Of a stretch of DNA of 64,000 nt, positions 45,090 through 55,437 are shown in pieces. This stretch comes from Raffaelea ambrosiae (lineage: Eukaryota; Ascomycota; Sordariomycetes; Ophiostomatales; Ophiostomataceae). The DNA lies in assembly GCA_002778195.1 (NCBI GenBank), contig PCDI01000009.1, forward strand, positions 1,080,725 to 1,144,724, in the 5' to 3' direction. The notes beneath the pieces were generated by a model. The model searched no databases. It saw nothing but the letters and a program-made list of their open reading frames with translations, and was not told the origin of the DNA. The position numbers were made by a program, and so were the translations under genes. Every line of letters begins with the position of its first letter. Position 1 is the first letter of the stretch.

Positions 45090-45830
45090 TATCGCCGCTG
45101 TTCCGCCAGACCGTGGCCGCCTGCGAGGCCGTGCTGCGGGCGCTCCCCGCCGCCGACGCCCCCGCCTGGTCCCGGGCCGAGGAGCTGCTGGCCCCCTCCT
45201 CCCCCGCCCGCATTGCCGATGCCGCGCAGCTGGGCATCGTCGCCCTCCTGCGGTTGCACAAGACGCCAAGGCCTCTGTGAGAGCCGCGATATGTTCCATG
45301 GCGATGGGGGTGGGGCGCAGGTGGGTGTTAGTCAGATTACTCGAATAGGAAAGAAGCAATCACGAAGTCTTGGTTGGCAGCAGAACGCACAGAGAATGCA
45401 GAACCGAGAACAGAACCAGAAAACACGGAATTTCTGTGAGTAGTGAGCCGTTCTTCTTTTTAACAAAAATCGCTCTTCGCCAGTGGATATGTTCGAGCGG
45501 ATTCTGCTCTGCTTTGCCCGCTATGTTGGGCCTCTATCCCGCGGCCACGGAGTATTACGGGCTATTCATGGGGCACCCGGCTTTTGTTTCCCTCAGCCAG
45601 CACGGAGCACCCACCCCAACAACAAGCTCGGCGGCTTCACCGACGTCTACCAGGGCCCTTACCAGCAGATCATGCCGGCTGCCCATGCGAGCATCCATGT
45701 CATCGCCACCGGCCAGTGGAGCTCCGCCAAGCAGCACCCAGACGACCCACAAGCCGGCGTTCGGCCGCTACGGTGTGGCCAAGCTGCGCGTGGTGCTGTT
45801 TTTGTACGTTCTCCTTCTCCTCCTCCCCAT
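45090..45830 (+). pseudogene. Degenerate coding remnants, unidentified enzyme(s)
   Basis: Two stretches have the codon bias of local genes but no intact frame. The first (45090-45280) reads FRQTVAACEAVLRALP and IADAAQLGIVALLRLHK. The second (45480-45830) reads MFERILLCFARYVG, then in another frame PAATEYYGLFMGHPAFVS, then in a third frame KLGGFTDVYQGPYQQIM and IHVIATGQWSSA, and back to FGRYGVAKLRVVLF. The frame changes show that this was a gene and is now broken. I cannot name the family. The two pieces may come from one gene or two. Confidence 0.4.
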
Positions 45831-46548
45831 TCCATGGTGTCTTGACCGCAGAACCACTCACACCTCGCCTCCCGTCGGCACTTTCTAGCCGCGAACTCGC
45901 TATGCGCCTCGCTCGCGATCCCGCCTGCTGTGGCGAAACAGCCTGGGCTACGCGCAGATCCTGCCGGGGCAAACCGCATTGGCAGAGTGGGCGTGATGGA
46001 GCTTTTGATTTCGGATTGTGAAGAGAAAGCGAGCGCGTGCCGACCAGCTGACTGCTATATATATCTGGCAGCAGCATATGCAGTGTATATCTCATTGTGG
46101 AATGGATCATACAGTGTAGCCAATAAGACACGTTTGAGCCTCACGATAAAGTGGAGATCGACGTGTTGCAACTTTGTTGCTCTTCCACGATAGTCTGTCA
46201 CGTGGACAGCACTGTAGGCTTTGATTTCTCTTTCCTTTTCTGTTTTCACCTTTTTTCGGCCCTCTTTCGTGAGGTCCATGAGAATTGGATTCAATGGACT
46301 TTTTTGTTTTTGTGTTTTGCGTGTGTTTTCCTGGGTTTTTTTTTTTTTTTAATCGCCTTCCACCCATTCCCAAATTATCCTACACGGGGTATGCTGAAAT
46401 GGATCACGTCCAGTTTTCCCCCATCTCTGCGCGAAGAAATATAAGAAAAACAAAGGAGAAACAACGGGAAAGACAAGTCGAGAACAAGCGGCTCCATTCG
46501 CACGCTGCCAAGCCAAACCTCTCCCAGACGCACACAAGCGCAAACAAA
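45831..46548. other. Spacer between gene remnants
   Basis: AT-rich and T-run sequence with no supported frame. It includes the 3' flank of the truncated transporter. Confidence 0.4.
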
Positions 46549-46877
46549 CTAGATCCGCCCCCAGAGGCCCTCCGGCCGCGTCAGCTTGGTGGCCAGCGCG
46601 ACCGCGCCGCCCAACAGACAGAGCGCCCCGCTGAGCAGCGACACGTGGTAGAAGCCGTGGAAGTGGTCCACGATGGCCCCGTTGATCGGCGGGCCGATCA
46701 GGCTGCCCAGCGCGCTGATGGACATGCCCATGCCCATGTACGTGCCGATGTCGCGCGGGTCTTGGGGGCAGGTCGAGAAGGCGGCCGACGCGCCCGAGAT
46801 GATGGTGCCCGACACGAAGCCGAAGAAGGCGGCGTAGACGATGAGGGCGGCGTTGGTCTGGGCGGAGCTCAGGCAGA
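46549..46877 (-). pseudogene. MFS monocarboxylate-type transporter, C-terminal fragment
   Basis: An open frame of about 109 codons matches only the last third of a major-facilitator permease of the fungal monocarboxylate (MCH-like) type. It covers FCLSSAQTNAALIVYAAFFG, then GTIISGASAAF, a conserved-looking DIGTYMGMGMSISALGSLIG helix and a final helix with SLLSGALCLLGGAVALA, ending at a normal stop. Everything upstream is missing: at about 46877 the sequence changes abruptly to a plus-strand fragment of an unrelated gene. No promoter or start codon remains. Confidence 0.75.
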
Positions 46878-47436
46878 ACGGGTTCTACCGCACGGCGGCC
46901 CTGCATGCGGCGCTGCTGATCACGGCCGTCCTGCAGGACCAGCTGCAGGAAGAAGAAGAGGACGCCGGGTACGCCGGATACGCCGGGCTCGGCGGTGGCT
47001 GCCTGCGCCCCGACCTGCTGTCTGCGCTGCCTGCAGGCCGGCGAGACCAACATCAAGGGCTGCGTGCTGGTGTCCGTCCTGAAAGCCGCCATCGACGCGC
47101 CCCTGCAGGGCGTCGCGGCCGGGCCGGCGCGCATCCAGTTTGTGCGGCAGGCCGCCGACGACTGCGTGCAGCAGTGTCTGCCCATTCTGGAGGAGAAAGC
47201 GGCGGCGGCGGCCAGGCTGCCCGAGAACCCGACCTCGGCCGACAACAGCGGCGGCAGCACGCCTCCCCATGCCCTGGACAACTGGGAGTTTATGGTGCGT
47301 TGGCTAGTTCGCGGTGTCTTGTCGAAGACGGTGTGCTAACGTTTGCTTCGCCAAAAAACAGATGCCCGATGCGGCCTTGTTTATCAACTGGGACGACACG
47401 GAGCCGATGAGCTGGGCCTTCCAGAACGAGATGTAA
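46878..47436 (+). pseudogene. Fungal transcription factor, C-terminal fragment
   Basis: The fragment begins without a start at the breakpoint with the transporter remnant (FYRTAALHAALLITAVL). After a frame change near 46980-47030 it continues as QAGETNIKGCVLVSVLKAA, ARIQFVRQAADDCVQQCLP and DNWEFM. An intron (47295-47361, GTGCGT to AACAG) joins it to MPDAALFINWDDTEPMSWAF and a stop at 47434. The composition and the acidic, Trp-rich end resemble the C-terminus of Zn2Cys6 regulators with a middle homology region. The DNA-binding N-terminus is absent. Confidence 0.6.
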
Positions 47437-47606
47437 GATCGGGGTGCTCGGACATGGAGAGTCTGGCGGCCACGGTGGCAAGCGTGCATGTACACGGGGG
47501 ACATTGGACGAGTCAATCAAACCATTCTTGAAAGATCAGAACAGGTCTCTTTGAACAACCACACATCCACTCTTTTTTCCTTCTTTTTCCTTCTCTTTCC
47601 CCTTAC

Positions 47607-47734
47607 AGGTGAAAATGCGTCTTCACCACCGGCTGGCCGTCCCGGTACCGGTCCACGACCGCATTCACCGCGTCGGCATCCGGGCCCGCGTGCACCGCCT
47701 CGTAGTGCCGCAGCGGCTGTCTGGCTTCGCCCAT
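47607..47734 (-). other. Possible orphan 5' exon, unknown
   Basis: An ATG frame of 42 codons (starting MGEARQPLRHYEAVH, then DADAVNAVVDRYRDGQP and KTHFH) has the G/C-ending codons of real genes and finishes at a GTAAGG donor. No continuation exon is found to the left, where the transcription-factor fragment lies. The opposite strand is also open and has a possible acceptor at the same point, so the direction is uncertain. It may be another truncated gene. Confidence 0.25.
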
Positions 47735-48072
47735 GGCTGTCCATGGTCGGGCCGTGGGATGTGGGATATTCCGTAGCCATCGGAGCCAATAGCGCGCGCA
47801 GGGTGCATCGGTGCTGAATAGCCCGAGTCCCTCTTTCTCGCTGTCTGGTCCACTCGCCCGTCGGGCCTCGGGGGGAGGATACTCGGGGGAAGATGCAGGA
47901 CTACATCAGGGATGGTGGCCGCTGCAGTCGGCCTATACGCTTGTCACGGAAAACGAAAACAAAAAGTCGGTGAGACACCAGTTGTACATAGAAAGGCTAT
48001 CTAGAGATTGAAAAGCCCGCAAAAACAAAGGACAGAAAGGGCCACCCTCTGCATCTTCTCTTGTTCGCCTCC

Positions 48073-49812
48073 TCACACAGCACCCTTGTTGCTGTTGGCC
48101 GGCATCTCCACGGCAGCGGCCTCCTTGGCCGCCTCGGCAGCCTTGGCATCGTGCGCAAGCTCCTGGCTGGACAGGGGCTTCTCGCCGTTGTACGCCTCGA
48201 TGACGTTCTCGATGTTTTCCCGCGGCACGCCGTTGAAGCGCATGTCGATCTGCTCGAGCGTGAGGCCCTTGGTCTCGAGGTAGGTGAAAGCGATGACGAC
48301 GGCCACCATGGTGTTCCAGCAGACGCCGACAATGTAGAACCTGGGAGGGTTAGCTTTTGGGTTTGGGGGGGGAGGGGTTTGTTTGTTTGTTTGTTTGTTT
48401 GTTTGTTTTTTTGTTTTTTTTGTCTTTTTGTTTTTCTTTTTCTTTTCTTTTTTTGTGGTTTGGAAATATACTCACTTCCAGCCGATGCCATCCAGACCAA
48501 TGGGAATAACATATTGGTTGAAGAATCCGGAAGCCGAGGTGAAGATGACATAGAATCTGAGGAGTTAGTTACGAAATAGAATAGAAGAAGAAAAAGTTGA
48601 AAAAAAAAAAAAAAAAACGTACGCCATGCCCTTGGCTCGAATGGTAAAGTTCAGGCACTCAGCACAGTACATAAACGACAGCGGCGTCCAGGTGGACGAA
48701 TAGCTGACCTGGAACAGAAACACCATGGCAATGATGCCGTTCTGGCCGGCCTTGTGGCCCATCTGGTCGGCGCTCAGGCCGGCCATGCAGGCCAGGATGG
48801 CGCCGCACAGGGCCGTGCCGACCACGAGCATGGGGCGGCGGCCGACCTTGTCGATGATGCAGATGCCGACGAGGGCGGCGGCAAAGGCGACGCAGTTCTG
48901 GCCAATGTTGATGGCGAACTGCTCCTTCTCGGACGTGATGCCGGCCATGCTGAGCACGCTGCTGAGGTAAAAGGTGATGATGCTGCTGCCCACGGTCTGC
49001 TCAAAGATGCCCAGCGACAGGATGGTGTAGGCGCGGTAGAGGTTGCCCTTGACGGCGGCAAAGGCCTGCCACCAGGCGCGCCACGACGCGAACTGGTTCT
49101 CCTGCTCGTAGTAGATGCGCTCCTTGATCTCGCGGAACTCGGACACGACGAGCGGGTGGCGCGGGTCGCCGTGGCCGTGGAAGCGGGCCAGGACGCGCAG
49201 GGCCTCGTCCTCGCGGCCGCGGCCCATCAGCCAGCGCGGCGACTCGGGCACCAGCGGCAGCATGGCGATGCAGCAGAGGGCGGGGCCGGCCATGACGACG
49301 CAGATGAGGCGCCAGCTCCAGTCGCCGGCGATGCTGCGGGCGCCGTAGCCGACGCCGGCGCAGATGATGGCGCCGGCCAGCCAGCAGGCCCAGTAGAGCC
49401 CGGCGATGAGGCCGCGGCGCTGGGGCGGGGCCAGCTCGACCAGGTAGGTGGGCACGGCGGCGATGTCGACGGCCTTGGCGAAGCCGACAAAGATGCGCCC
49501 GACGAAGAACTGGCCGAGCGTGGTGGCGGTGGCGTGCAGCACGCACGAGACCAGCACCAGCAGGGCCGAGATCAGGATGCCCTTCTTGCGGCCCAGCCGG
49601 TCGACGACGTAGCCGGAGACGAGGCCGCCGGCCATGCCGCCCAGGTTCTGCGAGGCCGTCAGCAGGCCCTTGATGTTGGTGGTGATGCCGAAGCGGGTCT
49701 GGAAGCTGCTCAGGATGTTGAGGGAGCTCATCATGCTGCTGTCGTAGCCGATGCAGGCGCAGTTGCAGGCCGCGACCAGGCAGATGACGAACATGGCATA
49801 GTTGAGGCCCAT
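48073..49812 (-). CDS. MFS sugar-type transporter
   Basis: Three exons (48623-49812, 48476-48556, 48073-48340) join in phase to 512 residues with about twelve membrane helices. It belongs to the fungal sugar-porter family (hexose, lactose/cellodextrin or quinate-type permeases). Signatures seen are GYDSSMMSSL in helix 1, DRLGRKKG after helix 2, VPTYLVELAPPQRRG, the PESPRWL motif after helix 6, GSSIITFYLSSVL in helix 7, DKVGRRPML after helix 8 and YLETKGLTLEQID at the C-terminus. The substrate cannot be read from sequence. The start is the first ATG; a short upstream exon is possible because the N-terminal tail is brief. Intron 2 contains a GTTT tetranucleotide repeat. Confidence 0.9.
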
Positions 49813-51616
49813 CTTGACGTCGGGTGGATGGTCTGGGATGGTCTGGGGTGGTCTGGTGTAGTCTGGTGGATAGTGGGTGGATGGTCTGGGATGGTCTGGT
49901 CAGGCCTGTTGTGGAGTCCTCTTTGCAGAGTCTTCCACGAGTCTCCACGAGTCTCCACGAGTCTGAGAGAGAGCGAAGCCAAGACAGGAGGAACCCAGCC
50001 AAGGCAGTTCAAAGCATCAACCCAGGACGACTGGACCAACACGAGACAGAAGCAATGCTGTCAAGAATAGCGCAAACTCCAAACGTCTGCTCTCAGTCAG
50101 TGCCAAGGCGCGCGCACACACGGACGGGACGGCAGCAGAAAAAAAAAAGTATGGTGCGGGCTTCGTGCTCCCATCATGGGGGCGCTCCTGGTGGCCGGCT
50201 GGTGCCATGGACTTATACATGGGCATTTGGGGGGGGGGGTCTTGGCAGATGTTCCCACGGCACCCGTTACACGTGGAGAGACAAGTCAAGACCGCGTGGA
50301 GCCAGCAAAGATACCGGAGCCTTGGCATTCTGATAGCGACGTCTCTGGCCCTACCGGCAGGCTGCTATGCCACGATATGGGGATCGCCAAGACGGCGCGT
50401 GTGTCCCCCCCCAGTACCATAGTAGTATCTGCCAGAGGAGAAGGCGTGTTGGCCGATGCCAAGGCTCTGCAAAAGCGGGCGGACGCGCCGATGGTTCGAG
50501 GCGGCCTGGCAGACATCGTGAGGGGACCGCCAGGAAGCTTGGTGGGGGGTGGAAGGCGCAGAAATGCCCACGATGGCCAGAGCAGGGGAGAGCAGCAGAT
50601 TACGTGGGAGAGTGAGTGATCGCGCCGGCCTATCGCGTGCAAGCCAATTGAAGGCATTGGCTAGACTGCCAAGATATAAAAAGGCGCGCCCACGGCCCAC
50701 CTGGCCGCAAAGGCGAAGGGACCTGGCGAAGGAACCTGGCGAAGCACGGCTTGGATAGAGCGTAGCGACGACAGCTGCCGGTGCTAGTGCCGACAGTCAT
50801 GGCGATTAGTCGACGAAAGTGCCTTGGCAGACGGGCGACGGCGGCGGGCAACGCAGCTACTATGTACTTGCTTGACCAGGCGCTGGGCCAATCCCGGACG
50901 AGCTGCTGGGCCAGTTCTGGGCCAGTTCTGGGTCAGTTCTGGCCAGTCAAGGGGAGGGGCCTTAGCCAATAGGGGCGGGCGTGATCCAAAGGCAGGCCAG
51001 ACGGGGCGAGCAGGCAGCGGGGGGCCAATCAGACGCCGTCTGGAGCGAGAACCGGGTGAGTCCCGGACGAGTCCCGGGCGGGCTGCGGTGCTGCCCCTGC
51101 GCGAGAGTGGCAGGGCTACCCCGACCCTACCCCGAGTTGCCACCGGCACGACGACATCGGCAGGGAGGACGCGGACAGAGGGGGGGCTACTTAAGGGGCG
51201 ATACCGATAACAAGAAGGGGCGTGCAATTTGCCGGAAGACGAGTTCTCCTCGTAGTGACAGGGCAGCTAGAACGACATAGCACGAGCACGGTGATATTTT
51301 GCCAAGACATCGAGTCTTTCCTATCGTGGCACTTGCACCAGAGCAGCCGAAGAGGGCAGTTACGCAGCATCGACCAGCCGCCGAGGAGCAGAAGGATTTC
51401 GTTTCGGCAGCCCCGACAGCTGGCCTCCGAGTTTTTCCTGCCTGTGTGACAGTCGTCGTCTTTTGGGGATTTTGGAGATTTTTCTGTGTCTTGTTTTCTT
51501 TCTTCTTTCATTCTGGCCACCGTGCACTCTGCCCAAACCCCTGCTCCCTTTCGCAATCTCTTGCCACCATCCCGCCACTGATACGCTGCGATCCCCCCGC
51601 TCACGCGCCGTCCAAG
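49813..51616. other. Divergent promoter region of the sugar permease and the DUF1479 gene
   Basis: 1.8 kb with no recognisable gene. It contains short direct repeats: GGTCTGG-type motifs (49833-49905), AGTCTCCACG three times (49930-49965) and CTGGGCCAGTT-type copies (50903-50945). Confidence 0.5.
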
Positions 51617-53068
51617 ATGCCTCACGCCATCGACGCGCTCGAGACCTGGCCCGCCTGGAAGGAGTACGGCGGCGGCGTGGACAACGCGACGGACGAGGAC
51701 TTTGTGCAGGCCAAGGCGGCGATCGTGGCCCAGTATGGCGAGGAGGCCATCACGCAGAGCTGGCGCAAGGTGTGCGCGCGCCTCGAGACGGTGACCGCGG
51801 AGCTGGCCCGGCTGCAGAGCGCGGCGGTGCCGGTGTTCCACTACGACGAGATGGCGGCGGCCGGGGCGGCGCCGGTGCTGACGGCGGCGCAGGAGGCGCT
51901 GCTGCGGAAGCGCGGGTGCTGCGTGGTGCGCGGGGTGATTCCGCGGGCGGAGGCGGAGGGGCTGTTTGCGGACCTCCAGGCGTTCACGGCGGCGAACAAG
52001 GGCCGGATCAGCGGGTGGCCGGCGGAGTCGCCGGCGATCTACCAGCTGTTCAACGCGCCGACACAGATTGCCATCCGGACGCACCCGCGGCACCTGGCGC
52101 TGCAGCGGCTGCTCAACGGGCTGTACGCGGACGCGTCGGCGGCGACGAGCCCGGAGCCGCTGAGCTACACGGACGCGGTGCGCATCCGGCCGGCCGGCCA
52201 GGCGTTCCTGGGGCTGGGCCCGCACATCGACGCCGGCAGCCTGTGCCGGTGGGCCGACGAGGGCTACCGCGCCGTGTACGACGCCGTCTTCGCCGGCCGG
52301 CCCGAGGCCTTTGACGCGTACGACCTGCAGGCGCGCGACAAGGCCGACCAGTTCCGCTTCCCCGCGCGCGCGCACTCGGTCGTCTTCCGCGCCTTCCAGG
52401 GCTGGACCGCGCTGACGCCGGCCGCGCCGCGCGAGGGCACGCTGATGCTGTACCCGGACGTCTGCAGCGTGGTGTCGTACGTGCTGCTGCGGCCGTTCTT
52501 CGCGCCGCCCGCCGCCCGCGAGGACATCCTGGACGCCAGCAAGTGGACCTTTGACGCCGCCGGCGCCTTTTTCCCGGGCACCTTCAAGGACCAGAGCCAG
52601 CGCATGAGCATCTCGTCGCACCCGCACCTGCGTCTGCGGCAGTGTCTGACGTACATTCCGGTGATGCAGCCCGGCGACACCGTTTGGTGGCACACGGATG
52701 TGAGCACGCTTCCCTTTCTGATCCGGCTGGTTTTTTGTCTTTCTTCTTCATTCTGTGTCGTGTGTTTTTGTTTGCTTCGTTGTTGGGTCCTTGTGTGCAT
52801 ACTGCATCTGCTAACAGACCAGCTCTGCCATGCCGTCGACCCCGAGCACACCGGCACCGGCGACGCCAGCGTGGCCTACGTGGCCGCCTGCCCGACCACC
52901 CAGAAGAACAAGGACTACATCAAGAAGCAGCTGCAGGCCGCCCTGGCCGGCCAGGCGCCGCCGGACCGCATCGGCGTCGAGCTCAACGAGCCGAGCCTCG
53001 CGGGCTACAAGGGCTACGACGGCGTCTCGGCCGAGGGCAAGCGCGCCCTCGGGTTCGAGCTGCTGTAG
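51617..53068 (+). CDS. DUF1479 family protein (YbiU-like, putative oxygenase)
   Basis: Exons 51617-52699 and 52823-53068 encode 442 residues. The protein belongs to the DUF1479 family, found in bacteria (YbiU) and fungi and related to the cupin / Fe(II)-2-oxoglutarate oxygenase fold; its reaction is not established as far as I know. Visible landmarks are the GCCVVRGVIPRAEAEGLFAD block, GLGPHIDAGSLCRW (a His-x-Asp that could bind metal), a central GTLMLYPDV stretch, a possible metal-binding WWHTDLCHAVDPEHTG reading across the splice junction, and a C-terminal NEPSLAGYKGYDGV. The intron has GTGAGC and CTAAC signals. Upstream sequence in frame is open but lacks an ATG context better than AAGATGCC. 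Confidence 0.85.
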   Translation: MPHAIDALETWPAWKEYGGGVDNATDEDFVQAKAAIVAQYGEEAITQSWRKVCARLETVTAELARLQSAAVPVFHYDEMAAAGAAPVLTAAQEALLRKRGCCVVRGVIPRAEAEGLFADLQAFTAANKGRISGWPAESPAIYQLFNAPTQIAIRTHPRHLALQRLLNGLYADASAATSPEPLSYTDAVRIRPAGQAFLGLGPHIDAGSLCRWADEGYRAVYDAVFAGRPEAFDAYDLQARDKADQFRFPARAHSVVFRAFQGWTALTPAAPREGTLMLYPDVCSVVSYVLLRPFFAPPAAREDILDASKWTFDAAGAFFPGTFKDQSQRMSISSHPHLRLRQCLTYIPVMQPGDTVWWHTDVSTLPFLIRLVFCLSSSFCVVCFCLLRCWVLVCILHLLTDQLCHAVDPEHTGTGDASVAYVAACPTTQKNKDYIKKQLQAALAGQAPPDRIGVELNEPSLAGYKGYDGVSAEGKRALGFELL

Positions 53069-53103
53069 AGGCGCAGCCCGACCGTGGGAAAGACGGGGAG
53101 ACG

Positions 53104-53200
53104 GAACGAGGCAAGGAACAGACGGGACGAGACAAGGAACAGACGGGACGAGACAAGGAACAGACGGGACGAGACAAGGAACAGACAAGGAACAGACGAG
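53104..53200. repeat. 21-bp tandem repeat, about 4 copies
   Basis: The unit GGAACAGACGGGACGAGACAA is repeated head to tail just after the stop codon of the DUF1479 gene, ending in a shortened, diverged copy. It would lie in the 3' UTR. Confidence 0.88.
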
Positions 53201-53574
53201 GCAGGTTGGAGACGGGACGGGACAACCGGAACGTCATGAGTCACGTGCACGAAATGGGCAAACAAACCGCATAAACGGAAACAGGAACACAATCCAATGT
53301 AAACCAGACATCTATATAGGACTTCTAATGAGCATCAACCACACTGTCTTTTCGCATGGGGCAAAGGCAACGTCTCGGGACGGCCGCTCGTCCACGTGGA
53401 GTGCCGAGGTACCTTCACTTGGGCGGCTGTCCCTCCCAGCCCCATGTACCGCTGAGCCTCCGCGCCCTGGCCCCACCTCGGCTCGCACTAGCGAGCTCCA
53501 GACGCCCCTGGCTGGCGGTGGGCGCCAGCACGCTTTTCGGCGTATGGGGCGAGCCCCCAAATTTTCGGGGGGGG

Positions 53575-53654
53575 NNNNNNNNNNNNNNNNNNNNNNNNNN
53601 NNNNNNNNNNNNNNNNNNNNNNNNNNNNNNNNNNNNNNNNNNNNNNNNNNNNNN
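53575..53654. other. Assembly gap (80 N)
   Basis: A run of N is bordered by oligo-G on the left and oligo-T on the right, as expected where short-read assembly failed at homopolymers. The true length is unknown. Confidence 0.98.
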
Positions 53655-53723
53655 TTTTTTTCCTCGTTCTCCTCCCCATTGCTTGCCTCTGCCCCCCGCC
53701 ATGAGCCGCACCGCCTGGCCACA

Positions 53724-54947
53724 ATGCTGAGACTGACGACGCGAGGCCGTGGCTGGCGGGGACGGGCGACGGTGGTGGCGGTCGGCGTGGTGACGCCCGG
53801 CTGTGCGGGCGCCTCGGTCTCGTCCCCGAACGCCTCCCCGGGTGCCCCTCCGCTCTCTCCGACAACGCCGACCTCTGCGGCCCGTCGGCGCCCGCTGTCC
53901 ACGCTGCGGCTGCCGCCATCCGCAGCCCGTGCGACCGCTTGCTCGTCGAAACAGACTCTGTCCAAGAACAACCGCGCCTGGCCGACGGCTTCGTGTGCCT
54001 GGGCCCGGCCCCCGGCGCGCACGGCCGCCGCCGGCATGGTCTCGCTGGCCGCTCCGCGCCCGGCCCGGACAGCCGCAGTCGCTTCGTCGCCTCTCTTCCC
54101 GCGCAGAGCCTGGCCGGTGCTGTCCGACCGGCGCGTGCGTCGTCTTTCTGACCAGTGAGTTTTTTGCGCCTCTGCTCTTCCTCTTTCGATCTTTCGACTT
54201 TTCGACTTGGTCGTCTTCTTCCTGTCTGCTCACGCTTCTCTCTTCTCTCCCTCTTCTAGACCTCCGTCGCCGTCGCCGTCTTCTCCCCCTCCTCCCGCCC
54301 TGCGCGAAAACATCTACACCGTCCCCAACTTCCTGACCGTGGCCCGCCTCGCCACCGCCCCCGTCATCGGCTACTCCATCGTCCACGACCAGCCCGGCTG
54401 GGCCCTGGGCCTCCTCGTGGCCGCCGGCCTCACCGACCTGCTCGACGGCTGGATCGCCCGCCGCTGGCGCCTCCGCACCGTGGTCGGCAGCATCCTCGAC
54501 CCGCTCGCCGACAAGGTGCTGATGACCGTGCTGACCGTCAGCCTGGCCGCCCAGGGGTCGCTGCCCGTGTGGCTGGCCGTGCTGGTGCTCGGCCGCGACG
54601 TCGGGCTCGGCCTGTCCGCCATCTACTACCGCTGGATCTCGCTGCCCCCGCCCAAGACCCTGGCCCGCTACTGGGACTTCTCGCTGCCGTCCGCCGAGGT
54701 CCGGCCCACCACCATCAGCAAGTACAACACCTTCCTGCAGCTGGCGCTGATGGCCGCCACCACCGCCGCGCCCGTGCTGGCCGGCGCCTCCGGGGAGGCC
54801 ACCGCCGCGCTGCTGGGCGGGCCGTGGGATCTGGCCCCCGTGCTGACGGGGCTGCAGTACACCGTGGCCGTGACGACCGTGTGGAGCGGGCTGAGCTACG
54901 TCTTCAGCAAGGACGCCGTCAAGATCCTGTCCAACAAGGGGAAGTGA
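53724..54947 (+). CDS. CRD1: Cardiolipin synthase
   Basis: Exons 53724-54154 and 54260-54947 give 372 residues. Crd1 condenses CDP-diacylglycerol with phosphatidylglycerol in the mitochondrial inner membrane. The CDP-alcohol phosphotransferase signature is complete: D-x2-D-G-x2-A-R-x8-G-x3-D-x3-D, read from DLLDGWIARR to LDPLADK. The domain opens with ENIYTVPNFLTVARLA. Other blocks are VLGRDVGLGLSAIYYR, TTISKYNTFLQ and about five membrane helices. The first 140 residues are Arg/Ser/Ala-rich with almost no acidic residues, as expected for a long mitochondrial presequence. The donor GTGAGT and acceptor TTCTAG join in phase. The start codon lies only 70 bases after the assembly gap, so an earlier start cannot be excluded. 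Confidence 0.92.
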
Positions 54948-55437
54948 TGGGAGCGAGGCGTGCGTGAAATGTATATGTAGTCATATGTAGTCGCATTGTA
55001 TGATCAAAACAGGGGAGCGGTGTTCGCAAAAGGAAAAAAATACGTGCACGACAGCATACGGAGAGAACTAAAAAAGGTCAACAAAAGGTCAAAACAAGGT
55101 CAAAAAACACAAAAAAAGGTCTGGGAAAAGAAAAAAAGAAAAAAAAAAGTTCAAGTTCATGAAAACCACAACCCACTTGTCCTTTGTCGTGTGAACACGT
55201 AGCATGCATCCTTGCTTCTATCTTTGCTTCTATCTTTGCTTAACAACAAACTCCCAACATGCCCAACGATTCGAGAGTAGTGAAACCGAGCTTGCTTTCC
55301 CATGCTCCGCCTTTTTCCCCCCCCCATGTTCATGACAGTCCTGACAAACACCCCTTTATCATACAGAGTCCACGTCCATCCCGTTTTCGCCAACTTCGTT
55401 ACAATCGTATATACACACATCGCCACCACTCCTGCTG
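54948..55437. other. Convergent 3' spacer between CRD1 and MTO1
   Basis: 490 bases, A-rich on the plus strand from 55020 to 55150, with three copies of TGCTTCTATCTT-like sequence near 55205-55235. No gene is seen. Confidence 0.5.

Larger units (their letters stand above)
53069..53723. other. Spacer with assembly gap
   Basis: 3' flank of the DUF1479 gene and promoter of CRD1, interrupted by a 21-bp repeat and by the N run. Gene content across the gap cannot be judged. Confidence 0.5.

Noticed and set aside
46349..47281. A 310-codon minus-strand frame spanning the breakpoint at 46877
   Set aside because: Only the transporter fragment in another frame is homologous to anything; this frame is its shadow fused to antisense of the regulator fragment.
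48754..50070. A 438-codon plus-strand frame
   Set aside because: Antisense shadow of the sugar permease, with product dominated by Gly, Ala, Asp and His.
52830..54158. A long plus-strand frame running through the N gap
   Set aside because: It crosses unknown bases. Its left part overlaps the true DUF1479 frame and the 21-bp repeat, and only its right end corresponds to CRD1 exon 1.
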